Assembly (NCBI GenBank): GCA_949743265.1
Contig: CATJSX010000176.1
Location: forward strand, 1-46,132
Source: an uncultured Peptococcaceae bacterium
GTDB taxonomy: Bacteria; Bacillota; Peptococcia; Peptococcales; Peptococcaceae
Direction of reading: 5' to 3'
DNA: 46,132 bases
The translations under genes and the position numbers were made by a program. Below are positions 26,975-35,081 of the stretch, one piece after another. Position 1 is the first letter of the stretch, and each line of letters begins with the position of its first letter. The notes under the pieces were generated by a model that saw only the letters and a list, made by a program, of their open reading frames with translations, did not search any database and had not been told where the DNA came from.

Positions 26975-28438
26975 GTGCGAAGTATTAGCAGGCGTTTGAT
27001 CGCTAGTTATTTGACGATTGGTTTATTTACGCTGATTATTTTAGAAACGCTGTTTATCGTGGCAATCTCTCAGTATTATATTGGCGGTATGGAACGAGCG
27101 TTGATGAACAGCGCTGAAAAATCGGCCGTTTTTTTCAGCCGCTCAGAGCTTCATTCGCTGATTCAGGAAGATACCACTATTTACGACAAATCTAAGTTCA
27201 TTTTTGAAAATATGGATAGCGAAGAAAAAGCCATGATCGAAGTTATCGACTTGGAAGGCAATGTGGTTATCGATAGTACCGGCGCTAGCAGCGAAGAGAA
27301 AATCATAACGCCAGATTATTTAGCAGCGTTAAACGGTGAAAGTTCATCTTGGCGCGGCAGGACTGATAACGGCGAAGCCATTATGGCCGTTTCAACGCCT
27401 ATTTACAATGAGCGAAATATGACCAGCGATAAAAAAATTATCGGCGTCTTGCGTTATCAATCATCAATGGAAATGGTCAATAAAGTACTTTTTCAGTATA
27501 TTTTCTTCGTGGTTGGTATTGGTATTGTCGTTTTGACGGCTTCAGCTTTTCTGGGATATATGATGGCGAGACAGATACTAATTCCGATTAAAGAATTGAT
27601 TCGCGTAACGGGTGAAATCGCTTTAGGCAATTTTAAAGTAACGGCTGTTAAATATCATAACGACGAAATCGGTCAACTGGTTGATGCATTCAATTTGATG
27701 GCGCGGGAAATTACCAAATCGGATCAAGCCAAAAATGAATTTATTTCTTCAATTTCGCATGAATTGCGTACGCCTTTGACTTCAATCAAAGGCTGGGGGG
27801 AAACTATCTTGGAAGCTGTAGATGATCGGGAAACGACAGAAGAGGGCCTAAATATTATTTGTAGAGAAACGGATCGTTTGATTGTTTTGGTGAATGATTT
27901 GTTGGACTTTTCCAAGCTGCAAGCGCAGCGATTAGAATTGCACAAAGAAGAGTTTAATTTAGATAAATTGCTGTATGATATTAGGAATCAATTTTCGATT
28001 CGCGCTAAACAAGAAAAAATCAAACTGCTATTGGAAGAAAATGATGATCACGCGCTGGTCATGGCGGACTATAATCGGTTAAAGCAAGTTTTGATTAACG
28101 TTGTGGATAACGCGATGAAATTTACTATTGGCAAGACTAATGCGGAGATCAAAATTATTAGCCAGCTGCTTGATGACCAAGTAGCCGTTATTGTTGAAGA
28201 TAACGGCAGCGGCATCAGCGTAGAAGATTTAACACAGGTTAAAGAAAAGTTTTATAAAGGAACCAGCAAAAAAAGCGGTACAGGTTTAGGACTCTCCATT
28301 GCCAGCGAAATTATAGCGCTTCATGGTGGAGAATTATTGATTGATAGTATTGAAGGAAAAGGAACAAAAGTAGTGATCACACTGCCATTATATTATGAAT
28401 TGATGATAGAAGATGATGATTATTACGCGGATATTTAA
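26975..28438 (+). CDS. Membrane sensor histidine kinase
   Basis: A 487-residue kinase. Membrane helix 1 is about 8-33 and helix 2 about 172-196, flanking a ~140-residue extracytoplasmic sensor. HAMP is about 197-249. The dimerisation/phosphorylation domain has SSISHELRTPLTS with His262. The ATP-binding domain shows the N box (VDNAMKF), G1 (VEDNGSGIS) and G2 (GTGLGLSIAS). GTG at 26975 is preceded by GAGGCGAAG. Architecture is of the PhoR/WalK/VicK general type but without a clear PAS domain. The signal is unknown; the upstream lipoprotein may take part in sensing. Confidence 0.95.
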   Translation: MRSISRRLIASYLTIGLFTLIILETLFIVAISQYYIGGMERALMNSAEKSAVFFSRSELHSLIQEDTTIYDKSKFIFENMDSEEKAMIEVIDLEGNVVIDSTGASSEEKIITPDYLAALNGESSSWRGRTDNGEAIMAVSTPIYNERNMTSDKKIIGVLRYQSSMEMVNKVLFQYIFFVVGIGIVVLTASAFLGYMMARQILIPIKELIRVTGEIALGNFKVTAVKYHNDEIGQLVDAFNLMAREITKSDQAKNEFISSISHELRTPLTSIKGWGETILEAVDDRETTEEGLNIICRETDRLIVLVNDLLDFSKLQAQRLELHKEEFNLDKLLYDIRNQFSIRAKQEKIKLLLEENDDHALVMADYNRLKQVLINVVDNAMKFTIGKTNAEIKIISQLLDDQVAVIVEDNGSGISVEDLTQVKEKFYKGTSKKSGTGLGLSIASEIIALHGGELLIDSIEGKGTKVVITLPLYYELMIEDDDYYADI

Positions 28439-28456
28439 AAACAGCCCATTTACAAG

Positions 28457-28488
28457 AGCGCTGATAATGAAAAATTTCAGCGCTTTTT
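28457..28488 (+). terminator. Terminator of the two-component operon
   Basis: AGCGCTGA (28457-28464) pairs with TCAGCGCT (28477-28484), followed by TTTTG. Confidence 0.75.
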
Positions 28489-28746
28489 GTTATGCAAAAA
28501 AATCCTATGAACCAATAACAGTCGAATAATGACTGCGCATCATTTTAGTGTTGCCAAATAATAAAATCATTGAGAAACTATCGTTGATATATTGAAATAC
28601 CATCAAAAGATGCCGCTAACTAATTGTTAGCGGCACTTTGAGTTAAAATAGCATTTTAACGTTTTATTAAAGCAAATCTGTTCATGAGCTTTTATTTTCT
28701 ATATCCTTTGATCAATCTATTTGTTTTTATCACCAAATACCGTTCT
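28489..28746. other. Intergenic stretch between convergent genes
   Basis: AT-rich and carrying no gene with a ribosome site. Its only element is the inverted repeat at 28611-28635. Confidence 0.5.
28605..28635 (-). terminator. Probable terminator for the minus-strand reductase gene
   Basis: TGCCGCTAAC (28611-28620) pairs perfectly with GTTAGCGGCA (28626-28635). Read on the minus strand it is followed by TCTTTTG. It lies about 110 bases past the stop. Confidence 0.55.
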
Positions 28747-29877
28747 CTAATCTTTCAGTTTAGCGGCAAAATTAGCCATTGCTTCCGATATTTTAATTTG
28801 CTGTGGGCAAACTTGTTCGCAGCTACGACAGCCGACGCAAGCAGAAGGATGCTTTTCTACAGGAATTGCCATTAACGCCATTGGAGCAATAAAACCACCG
28901 CCAGTAAAATTATGCTCGTTATAAAGTTCCAATAAAGTCGGAATGTCCAAACCATTGGGGCAATGACTGACGCAATAGCGGCAAGCCGTACAGGGCAGCG
29001 TATCGTTTAGCATACCGTCAGCAACGGCTAATAGCGTTTCCATTTCTGTTTCATTAAGCGGCTTGCTTACAGCAAACGTAGCGATATTTTCTTTTAATTG
29101 TTCAGCATTGGACATGCCGGAAAGAATCATTGTAACGCCGGCAATACTTTGCAAGAAACGAAACGCCCATGCCGGAATCGTTTCGTCAGGACGCAGCGTT
29201 TGCAACTTAGCGCTGTCCTTTGCTGATAATTTTGCTAATCGACCACCTCGTAAGGGCTCCATAACCCAAATAGGAATCTGATAAGAATTAAGCAAGTCTA
29301 CTTTACGTTTAGCCTCTTGGAACGACCAATCAAGATAATTTAGTTGTATTTGGCAGAATTCCATATCTTTGCCGTAAGCTTCCAAGAAGCGTTTCATGAT
29401 TTCATAACTTCCATGGGCAGAAAAACCTAAGTGACGAATCCTGCCATTCTTCTTTTGTTCCATCAAATAATCATAGATACCATATTGCGCATCAAGATAA
29501 CCATCAATATTCATTTCGCAAACGTTATGAAATAAATAGAAATCAAAATAATCTACACGACATTTCTCTAATTGTTTTTCAAAAATCTCTTTAACTTTGG
29601 GCATATTGCTCAAATCATATCCGGGAAATTTGCTTGCCAAATAATAGCTTTCACGAGGATAATGACTCAGCACTTTGCCCATAACCAATTCAGAATTTCC
29701 TTCATGGTAGCCCCAAGCAGTGTCGTAATAGTTGATTCCTTCTTTCATGGCATAGGCAACCATCTCTTCTGTAGCGGCAACGTCAATGTTGGCATCGTTG
29801 CCGTCAATTACTGGCAGACGCATAGCGCCCATTCCTAACGCCGATAAACGTAAATCCTGAAACTCTTGATAAATCAC
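28747..29877 (-). CDS. Aldo/keto reductase with C-terminal 4Fe-4S ferredoxin domain
   Basis: A 376-residue protein. The aldo/keto reductase domain (about 1-270) has Asp and Tyr in YYDTAWGYHEGN, Lys in ASKFPGYD and His in FYLFHNV. The C-terminus has cysteine clusters CTACRYCVSHCPNGL and CVGCRSCEQVCPQ, each fit for a 4Fe-4S centre. GTG at 29877 is chosen for the GGGGAGG just upstream; a TTG seven codons earlier overlaps that site. Such fused enzymes are common in anaerobes and couple NADPH or ferredoxin to reduction of an unknown carbonyl. A LysR gene (30420) is divergent, 540 bases away. Confidence 0.93.
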   Translation of the reverse strand: MIYQEFQDLRLSALGMGAMRLPVIDGNDANIDVAATEEMVAYAMKEGINYYDTAWGYHEGNSELVMGKVLSHYPRESYYLASKFPGYDLSNMPKVKEIFEKQLEKCRVDYFDFYLFHNVCEMNIDGYLDAQYGIYDYLMEQKKNGRIRHLGFSAHGSYEIMKRFLEAYGKDMEFCQIQLNYLDWSFQEAKRKVDLLNSYQIPIWVMEPLRGGRLAKLSAKDSAKLQTLRPDETIPAWAFRFLQSIAGVTMILSGMSNAEQLKENIATFAVSKPLNETEMETLLAVADGMLNDTLPCTACRYCVSHCPNGLDIPTLLELYNEHNFTGGGFIAPMALMAIPVEKHPSACVGCRSCEQVCPQQIKISEAMANFAAKLKD

Positions 29878-29977
29878 AATAACTTCCTCCCCTTCCAAAC
29901 CAATAAACGATTTTTCCCCACTAGACAGATAATTAGCTATATCAAAGCTACTACTGCCTTATATTACCTCTATATTC

Positions 29978-30006
29978 ATTATACTGTTCATTTTCAATAA
30001 GCGCAA
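29978..30006 (-). promoter_or_regulatory. Promoter of the ferredoxin-aldo/keto reductase gene
   Basis: On the minus strand, TTGCGC (30001-30006), 17-base spacer, perfect TATAAT (29978-29983). The leader would be about 95 bases. Confidence 0.5.
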
Positions 30007-30049
30007 GTGATTATAAAGCATAGCTATCAATGCCTAAGAGGTATGAATC

Positions 30050-30290
30050 AGGCTAAGTGCCATGTACATTTTATAGCTGTAGTAAAAATCACGGCTGTGC
30101 TCTGCCGCTTTATTGACAAGTGTGCGCTATAATCGCAAACACTACTAGCCGAACGAACCAGCCCACAGACAACAATAACGGCGCATGAAGCACAACAGCC
30201 ATTATATACCTGCGTCCGAAATCGCCAGCAAGCAACGCCTGATTTGAAGTTGAAAAACCTCAAATCAAGCGGTTGCTTTTATTTACGAAA
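30050..30290 (+). other. Gene-free stretch, less AT-rich, ending in a terminator-like hairpin
   Basis: About 240 bases that look less AT-rich than neighbouring intergenic DNA. They end in a bipartite hairpin, AAGCAAC...GTTGCTT outside TGATTTGA/TCAAATCA, followed by TTATTT (about 30231-30286). This could be the 3' end of an uncharacterised small RNA, or remnant DNA. I recognise no RNA family, and the TTGACA/TATAAT pair near 30114 is only 9 bases apart and not a valid promoter. Confidence 0.3.
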
Positions 30291-30300
30291 GTAGTTTTTA

Positions 30301-30328
30301 TTGACAACGCCGAAATTACTTATATAAT
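30301..30328 (+). promoter_or_regulatory. Consensus promoter of the LysR gene at 30420
   Basis: TTGACA (30301-30306), 16-base spacer, TATAAT (30323-30328). Confidence 0.8.
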
Positions 30329-30419
30329 ACAGTTAAACGGTATAGTCTAAAATCTGGTTTTTCCTTAAACTAAGATTTGGCTATTTTATATCAGATTTTG
30401 AGCAAACGGAGGAAATAGC

Positions 30420-31277
30420 ATGCGTTTAGAACAATTAAACTACTTAATCGCTATTGATCGCTATCATTCTATGAATAAAGCCGCTGAGAGTATTTTTATT
30501 TCACAGCAATCTATCAGCAAAGCTATCATGCAGTTGGAAGAAGAATTTCAAACTCAGCTGGTTTTGCGCACCAATAAAGGCTCTTTTCTTACAGAAGCTG
30601 GTCATGAATTGAGCCGTGCGGCGCAAGATTTTTATCATCGTTGTGATGCTGTCAAAGAATGTTTTGCTCAGAAACCTATTTCTGCTAAACTGCATTTGCT
30701 TTTGGAATATTCCTTATTAGCCATTTGGGACGCTCTTTTTCTTTACTATGCCATGTACGCGCCTCATATTGAGCTGGAACGTACACATATTGACTATGTT
30801 GATTTAGAGGACGCCATCGAAAAAAATCCCGACAGCATTGCCGTCAGTTATTTACATGACGAATTTTTGCATATTTTTCTAAAAAAATATCACTGTCAGT
30901 TGGTTAAAACGTCATTTCTTTCACTTCATGTCGCTAAAGATTCACCGCTTGCTCAAAATAAAACCATATCGTTAAAGAATCTGCACAATATGAAAATCCC
31001 TATCTATACCTTAAAAAATAAACCTTCTGTACTGATGTATCTTTTAAAAAAATATCATTTGGAAGCGAATAACAATCAGTACATTTATCAAATAACCCCT
31101 ACTTTACAAAAAGAATTAAGCAAGCGTCATGACGTTGTTTATTTTGCACCGCATAGCAGTATATTGGAATCAACAATTGCGGTAACTTTAAAAGAAAAAA
31201 TTCCTATGTCTTTGTACTGTATTAGCAAAAACGCAGAAATCCCAACAGAACTCGTTGATGCACTAATATCATTTTGA
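30420..31277 (+). CDS. LysR-family regulator
   Basis: A 285-residue regulator. The helix-turn-helix (MNKAAESIFISQQSISKAIMQ) lies at about residues 18-38, followed by QLVLRTNKGSFLTEAG and a shorter than usual effector domain. It has a consensus promoter and an AGGA-type ribosome site (CGGAGGAAATAGC). The nearest candidate target is the divergent ferredoxin-aldo/keto reductase, though the 540-base gap is wide for a typical LysR pair. The ligand is unknown. Confidence 0.9.
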   Translation: MRLEQLNYLIAIDRYHSMNKAAESIFISQQSISKAIMQLEEEFQTQLVLRTNKGSFLTEAGHELSRAAQDFYHRCDAVKECFAQKPISAKLHLLLEYSLLAIWDALFLYYAMYAPHIELERTHIDYVDLEDAIEKNPDSIAVSYLHDEFLHIFLKKYHCQLVKTSFLSLHVAKDSPLAQNKTISLKNLHNMKIPIYTLKNKPSVLMYLLKKYHLEANNNQYIYQITPTLQKELSKRHDVVYFAPHSSILESTIAVTLKEKIPMSLYCISKNAEIPTELVDALISF

Positions 31278-31329
31278 CAGTTACACTTTGCTGAACGCAA
31301 ATTTGCGTTATCTTTACTTAAGCTGCATA

Positions 31330-31378
31330 AAAAATACCCAAGACAAACACTTTTTGTGTCTGTTTCTTGGGTATTTTT
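31330..31378. terminator. Bidirectional terminator between convergent genes
   Basis: A long stem: AAAAATACCCAAGA pairs with TCTTGGGTATTTTT, extended by ACAAACAC/GTGTCTGT. The A/T flanks give a T-run on both strands. It serves the LysR gene and the glucosaminidase-like gene at 31381. Confidence 0.85.
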
Positions 31379-31380
31379 GA

Positions 31381-32544
31381 TCAATATTGAAGCATTTTTA
31401 ACCAAAAATCATCAATGATACTTTCACCGTAACCATCGCCCGGTATCGCCCAGTGACCGTTTAAATCAACCCAGCGAGGAGATACGCCGCGCTGTACGTA
31501 GTTAAAACGAGGATCTAATAATTCTGTTCCTACAGGCAAGTCTTCTGTTGAGGCATAAGCGTATAAATGCTGTAAATGCGCTTCTACACCAAAAGCTGGC
31601 GTAGCAAAACTTAATCCATGCAAACCGGATAAATAAAACGCCTTTGAAGAATTAACGCCATTTAACGGCTCATTGCCTAAAAGCGGCGTACCAGTAGCAC
31701 CCAAACCGCAATAATTGTTTTGAAAAGGTTCTACAGAGCCGCCAAATTGAAAATATCCGGTTTCTTTAAGCGCTTGAGCTAAAGCTAAATCGCCGCGAAT
31801 ATTGTATTTAGCGCCGATTTCTAAATATAAATCAATAATATGATCAGGATAAGGAATAAAACTTTTTTCTGACTTGCTCAAAATTAAATTGGTACGGATA
31901 AATTGTTCTCTCTCGTTTAAAAAGGCCTGTATTTGTTCTTTAGTAGCAATAGGCGAACCAAAAATACTCAATTCATAGCGATTGCTGATGGTATTTTCTA
32001 CATTTTCTTGCGGTTGGCGACTCGCAGTGATAACCGTTGCCGATGGCGGTGAAATTTCTTCTGTTTTCACTACATTTGTCTCGCTAACGATGACCAAACC
32101 GTTTTCCCAAATAACGTCGCAAGAAAGGGCTTCGCCAATTACGCGCAAAGGCACCATGGTATAACCGCCTTCCAACATAAACGGTCGACCAGTTTCGTTA
32201 TTAGTCGCAAGAATTGCTCCATTGATGTTAATGCTCAAATCCTCGCTAGAAGATTTTACTGCCGCTGGCTGCCTGCCGCTATTTTTAGTAGCAATAGCGA
32301 TTTGATTACTGTCACTAAACCATTCCACTTGATGCCCCAAAGCAGTGGAAATCAATCGAAGCGGCACATACATTCTTCCTTCAACAATCTGCGGTACAGC
32401 AATATCGTTTTCCGGCGCATAAAGTTGATTATTGACAACTAACACTGTTTCTTCCCCTTGTGCCCAAGCAGAAGCAGTTGACATCAACAGCAAGCATAAG
32501 AGCAGCATCCCCAGCCATTTGATATATTGTTTTTTCACCTTCAA
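31381..32544 (-). CDS. Secreted glucosaminidase-like protein with CuAO N-terminal repeats
   Basis: A 387-residue exported protein. A signal peptide (about 1-29) ends SASAWAQG. Two copper-amine-oxidase N-terminal-type repeats follow, each with the hallmark (Y/M)VPLR(L/V)I: about residues 37-85 (GRMYVPLRLIS) and 105-155 (YTMVPLRVIG). The rest, about 215-387, resembles a mannosyl-glycoprotein endo-beta-N-acetylglucosaminidase domain, with LALAQALKETGYFQFGG carrying the likely catalytic Glu. It probably trims peptidoglycan from outside. The paired domains are common in Negativicutes and Clostridia. Confidence 0.88.
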   Translation of the reverse strand: MKVKKQYIKWLGMLLLCLLLMSTASAWAQGEETVLVVNNQLYAPENDIAVPQIVEGRMYVPLRLISTALGHQVEWFSDSNQIAIATKNSGRQPAAVKSSSEDLSININGAILATNNETGRPFMLEGGYTMVPLRVIGEALSCDVIWENGLVIVSETNVVKTEEISPPSATVITASRQPQENVENTISNRYELSIFGSPIATKEQIQAFLNEREQFIRTNLILSKSEKSFIPYPDHIIDLYLEIGAKYNIRGDLALAQALKETGYFQFGGSVEPFQNNYCGLGATGTPLLGNEPLNGVNSSKAFYLSGLHGLSFATPAFGVEAHLQHLYAYASTEDLPVGTELLDPRFNYVQRGVSPRWVDLNGHWAIPGDGYGESIIDDFWLKMLQY

Positions 32545-32569
32545 CCCTCCTTGTTCATTTGTCAGCGTT

Positions 32570-32598
32570 ATTTTACCATATTCGACAAAACTTGTCTT
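32570..32598 (-). promoter_or_regulatory. Promoter of the glucosaminidase-like gene
   Basis: On the minus strand, AAGACA, 17-base spacer, TAAAAT (32570-32575). Both boxes are imperfect. Confidence 0.4.
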
Positions 32599-32627
32599 TA
32601 TTTTTTAGGAAATTTTTACTGATTAAA

Positions 32628-32656
32628 TTGGCAAGCGCCGTCTTTTGTGATATGAT
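32628..32656 (+). promoter_or_regulatory. Promoter of the cyclophilin gene
   Basis: TTGGCA (32628-32633), 17-base spacer, TATGAT (32651-32656); each box differs from consensus at one base. Confidence 0.75.
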
Positions 32657-32689
32657 ACACTTACTAATAAAGAAAGGATTTGATAAGCA

Positions 32690-33211
32690 ATGAGCAATCC
32701 CATCGTTACCATCACTATGGCCAGCGGCAATGCCATTAAAGTTGAGTTGTATCCTGAAATGGCGCCCAACACCGTCAATAATTTCATTTTTTTGATCAAC
32801 AACGGTTTTTATGACGGCTTAGGTTTCCATCGTATTATTCCCGGCTTTATGATTCAAGGCGGCTGCCCGCAAGGCAATGGCATGGGCGGTCCCGGCTATA
32901 CCATTGAAGGTGAATTTGCCGAAAATGGTTTTAAAGATAACACCTTGTTGCACGAACGGGGCGTGATTTCCATGGCGAGAACTATGCATCCCGATTCTGC
33001 TGGATCGCAATTTTTTATTATGCATGATGTCGCTAAACATTTGGACAATAAATACGCGGCTTTTGGCCAAGTCATTGAAGGTATGGACGAAGTAGACCGT
33101 ATTGCCAAGGTTAAGACAAGTTATGGCGATCAACCTGTCAAACCAGAAATCATGACCAAAGTAACCGTAGAAACATTTGGCAAAGATTATCCACTGCCCA
33201 AAAAATATTAA
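32690..33211 (+). CDS. Cyclophilin-type peptidyl-prolyl isomerase
   Basis: A 173-residue cytosolic cyclophilin, no signal peptide. The core motifs are present: FHRIIPGFMIQGGCPQGNG, with the catalytic Arg, the Phe and Gln that line the proline pocket, then GVISMARTMHPDSAGSQFFI and FGQVIEGMDEVD. It catalyses cis-trans isomerisation of proline bonds during folding. It is a single-gene unit with its own promoter and terminator. Confidence 0.95.
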   Translation: MSNPIVTITMASGNAIKVELYPEMAPNTVNNFIFLINNGFYDGLGFHRIIPGFMIQGGCPQGNGMGGPGYTIEGEFAENGFKDNTLLHERGVISMARTMHPDSAGSQFFIMHDVAKHLDNKYAAFGQVIEGMDEVDRIAKVKTSYGDQPVKPEIMTKVTVETFGKDYPLPKKY

Positions 33212-33220
33212 AATGCAAAG

Positions 33221-33263
33221 AAAGAACCGTCACTAAAAACTTTTTTTTGATGGTTCTTTTTTT
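33221..33263 (+). terminator. Terminator after the cyclophilin gene
   Basis: AAAGAACCGTCA (33221-33232) pairs with TGATGGTTCTTT (33248-33259), one G-U pair, then TTTT. Confidence 0.8.
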
Positions 33264-33493
33264 GAGCAAATTTATCAAACTAGCGATTGTTTCTCGTTCT
33301 TAAATGAAATACAAGCATATAGGGAGCAATAAGTACTGTAATTTCTTCACAAGAAAAATTTTGCACAAGGCTCGCTAAAGCCAAGCGCTTTGACAAAACT
33401 GTTGAAAGCTGTATTTTTTGAATTTTGTTCTGCTTACTTCTGTAAAAGACAATTTTTTGGCGCTATCTTCTACTGGATTTTTCTTGTGTTTAA
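33264..33493. other. Intergenic stretch upstream of galU, no gene seen
   Basis: AT-rich. A short GGCT/AGCC hairpin near 33370 is not followed by T residues on the plus strand. No reading frame with a ribosome site is present. Confidence 0.45.
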
Positions 33494-33502
33494 TGGTATA
33501 CT
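33494..33502 (+). promoter_or_regulatory. Extended -10 promoter of galU
   Basis: TGGTATACT: TATACT at 33497-33502 with the TG extension; no convincing -35 box. Confidence 0.45.
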
Positions 33503-33556
33503 ACAAAATAAATGTCGAAGTCTTATATAATTTTGTGGAAATGAGGAGTGACACAA

Positions 33557-34432
33557 ATGAAAATAACAAAAGCTGTTATTCCAGCAGCAGGATTGGGTAC
33601 TAGATTTTTACCAGCGACGAAAGCACAGCCAAAAGAAATGTTGCCTATTGTCGATAAACCAACCATTCAATATATCATTGAAGAAGCAGTCGCTTCTGGT
33701 ATTAGCGATATTTTGATTATTACAGGACGCAATAAGCGAGCTATTGAAGATCATTTCGACCGTTCTGTTGAATTGGAATTAGAACTGGAACGCAAAGGCA
33801 AAACAGAACTTTTGGCGCAAGTGCAGCGTATTTCTGAATTAGTCAATGTACAATATGTGCGGCAAAAAACGCCACAAGGTTTAGGGCACGCTATTTTATG
33901 CGCTAAAAATTTCGTCGGTAACGAACCTTTCGCTGTACTTTTAGGCGACGATGTGGTTGACGCTGAAGTCCCTTGCTTAAAACAGCTTATTGATATTTAC
34001 GACCGGTATAATAATACGGTTTTAGGCGTTCAGCAAGTGGCGTATGAAGACGTTAATAAATATGGCGTTGTAGCGGGGAAATTATTAGATGAACGAATCT
34101 ATATGGTTGAAGATTTAGTCGAAAAACCTTCCCGAGAGCAAGCGCCTTCCAACGTAGCTATTTTAGGACGGTATATTATTACACCAGAAATTTTTGAAAT
34201 TTTGTCTGAAACTGCTCCCGGAGCTGGTGGGGAAATTCAATTGACAGATGCGCTCAAGAAACTATCAAAACAAAAACAGCTGCTGGCGTATGAATTTTCT
34301 GGTCGCCGCTATGATGTAGGCGATAAGCTGGGATTTTTAGAAGCCACTGTAGAAATGGCTTTGAAGCGCGAAGATTTGCGGGAGGATTTTTTGACATATT
34401 TAGAACGAATCCTTCATTTGTCAAAAATTTAA
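33557..34432 (+). CDS. galU: UTP-glucose-1-phosphate uridylyltransferase
   Basis: A 291-residue GalU of normal length. The nucleotide-binding start VIPAAGLGTRFLPATKAQPKEMLP is at about 8-31, followed by the family's IIEEAVASGI and HAILCAKN, a GDD sugar-nucleotide motif, VEKP and GRYDVG near the end. It makes UDP-glucose for envelope polysaccharide and nucleotide sugars. ATG at 33557 is chosen because the upstream in-frame GTG forms part of the GAGGAG ribosome site. Confidence 0.96.
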   Translation: MKITKAVIPAAGLGTRFLPATKAQPKEMLPIVDKPTIQYIIEEAVASGISDILIITGRNKRAIEDHFDRSVELELELERKGKTELLAQVQRISELVNVQYVRQKTPQGLGHAILCAKNFVGNEPFAVLLGDDVVDAEVPCLKQLIDIYDRYNNTVLGVQQVAYEDVNKYGVVAGKLLDERIYMVEDLVEKPSREQAPSNVAILGRYIITPEIFEILSETAPGAGGEIQLTDALKKLSKQKQLLAYEFSGRRYDVGDKLGFLEATVEMALKREDLREDFLTYLERILHLSKI

Positions 34433-34685
34433 ATCAAAATAAGCAATAAATATATAATATATATTTTATAGTCAGTTTGTATATGCGGTTATCTTTGATG
34501 CAGACGTCTGAAATCTTTCGTTTGCAAGAATATATCAATCCATCATCAGTAAACTTTTAATAATGAAAAAGGTAATTTTTTCATATCGTTAAATGAAGAA
34601 AGCGCATATTTTTGCCAAATATTTATATCGCCTTTTTCATCAAGATGCTTTTGCGCTTTTTTAATTTGCAGCTATATTGAACCAT
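34433..34685. other. AT-rich stretch downstream of galU
   Basis: Extremely AT-rich at 34440-34475 (ATATATAATATATA). Several weak A/T hairpins, none a convincing terminator. No gene seen. Confidence 0.45.
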
Positions 34686-34741
34686 AAAAAAACAACCGTC
34701 AAAAGTTAGCATTAGACTTAACTTTTGGCGGTTGTTTTTTT
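34686..34741. terminator. Bidirectional terminator between galU and the 6S-like RNA
   Basis: AAAAAAACAACCGTCAAAAG plus TTA at 34686-34708 pairs along its length with 34717-34740; one G-U pair. Poly-A/poly-T flanks let it stop both strands. Confidence 0.85.
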
Positions 34742-34810
34742 ATAGCGATAACCTCATCTTTTTTGGCTTATTTAATGTCGTCGGCTTATAAAACCAAGCG
34801 TTTTTAAACA

Positions 34811-35002
34811 TTAGCCCCACACCGCCGTAAATATTCGGTGTTTTGAACCTGCCTGAGCAGGTGGGTGCCCTCCCAGCAGCTTCCTCGTTTCTCCTTAAAA
34901 AGGAGCTGTCAAATTCACTGCCAGAGTTAGGCTCCCGTATAAATGATGTTGGTACAAAACTGACCAAATATCTACGCACTTAGCAGGGTGATAATGTTTT
35001 CT
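34811..35002 (-). ncRNA. ssrS: 6S RNA (regulator of RNA polymerase), likely
   Basis: On the minus strand this forms a long rod. The closing stem CGTAGATATTTGGT (about 34973-34960) pairs with ACCGAATATTTACG (about 34838-34825) almost fully. The 3' side has GGGAGGGCACCCACC and the small hairpin ACCTGctcaGGCAGGT then TTCAAAAC, as remembered for Firmicute 6S RNAs. A CTCCTTtttAAGGAG hairpin caps the far end. It lies just downstream of aspS, where Bacillus subtilis keeps its 6S-1 RNA (bsrA). Boundaries are approximate. 6S RNA mimics an open promoter and sequesters RNA polymerase holoenzyme. Confidence 0.75.
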
Positions 35003-35010
35003 TCGTTATT

Positions 35011-35039
35011 ATCTTATCACAACGACGCGCCAGTTGCAA
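35011..35039 (-). promoter_or_regulatory. Promoter of the 6S-like RNA
   Basis: On the minus strand, TTGCAA (35034-35039), 17-base spacer, TAAGAT (35011-35016). It starts 43 bases after the aspS stop. Confidence 0.5.
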
Positions 35040-35081
35040 GGGATTTACGATTTTTATTTTCACAAAAATCATCCAGCCGCT

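Noticed and set aside
30114-30134. TTGACA and TATAAT close together as a possible promoter
   Set aside because: They are only 9 bases apart, which sigma-A polymerase cannot use.
30048-30263. A 71-codon minus-strand frame between the ferredoxin reductase and LysR genes
   Set aside because: No ribosome site, no recognisable domain, and it overlaps the hairpin at its start.
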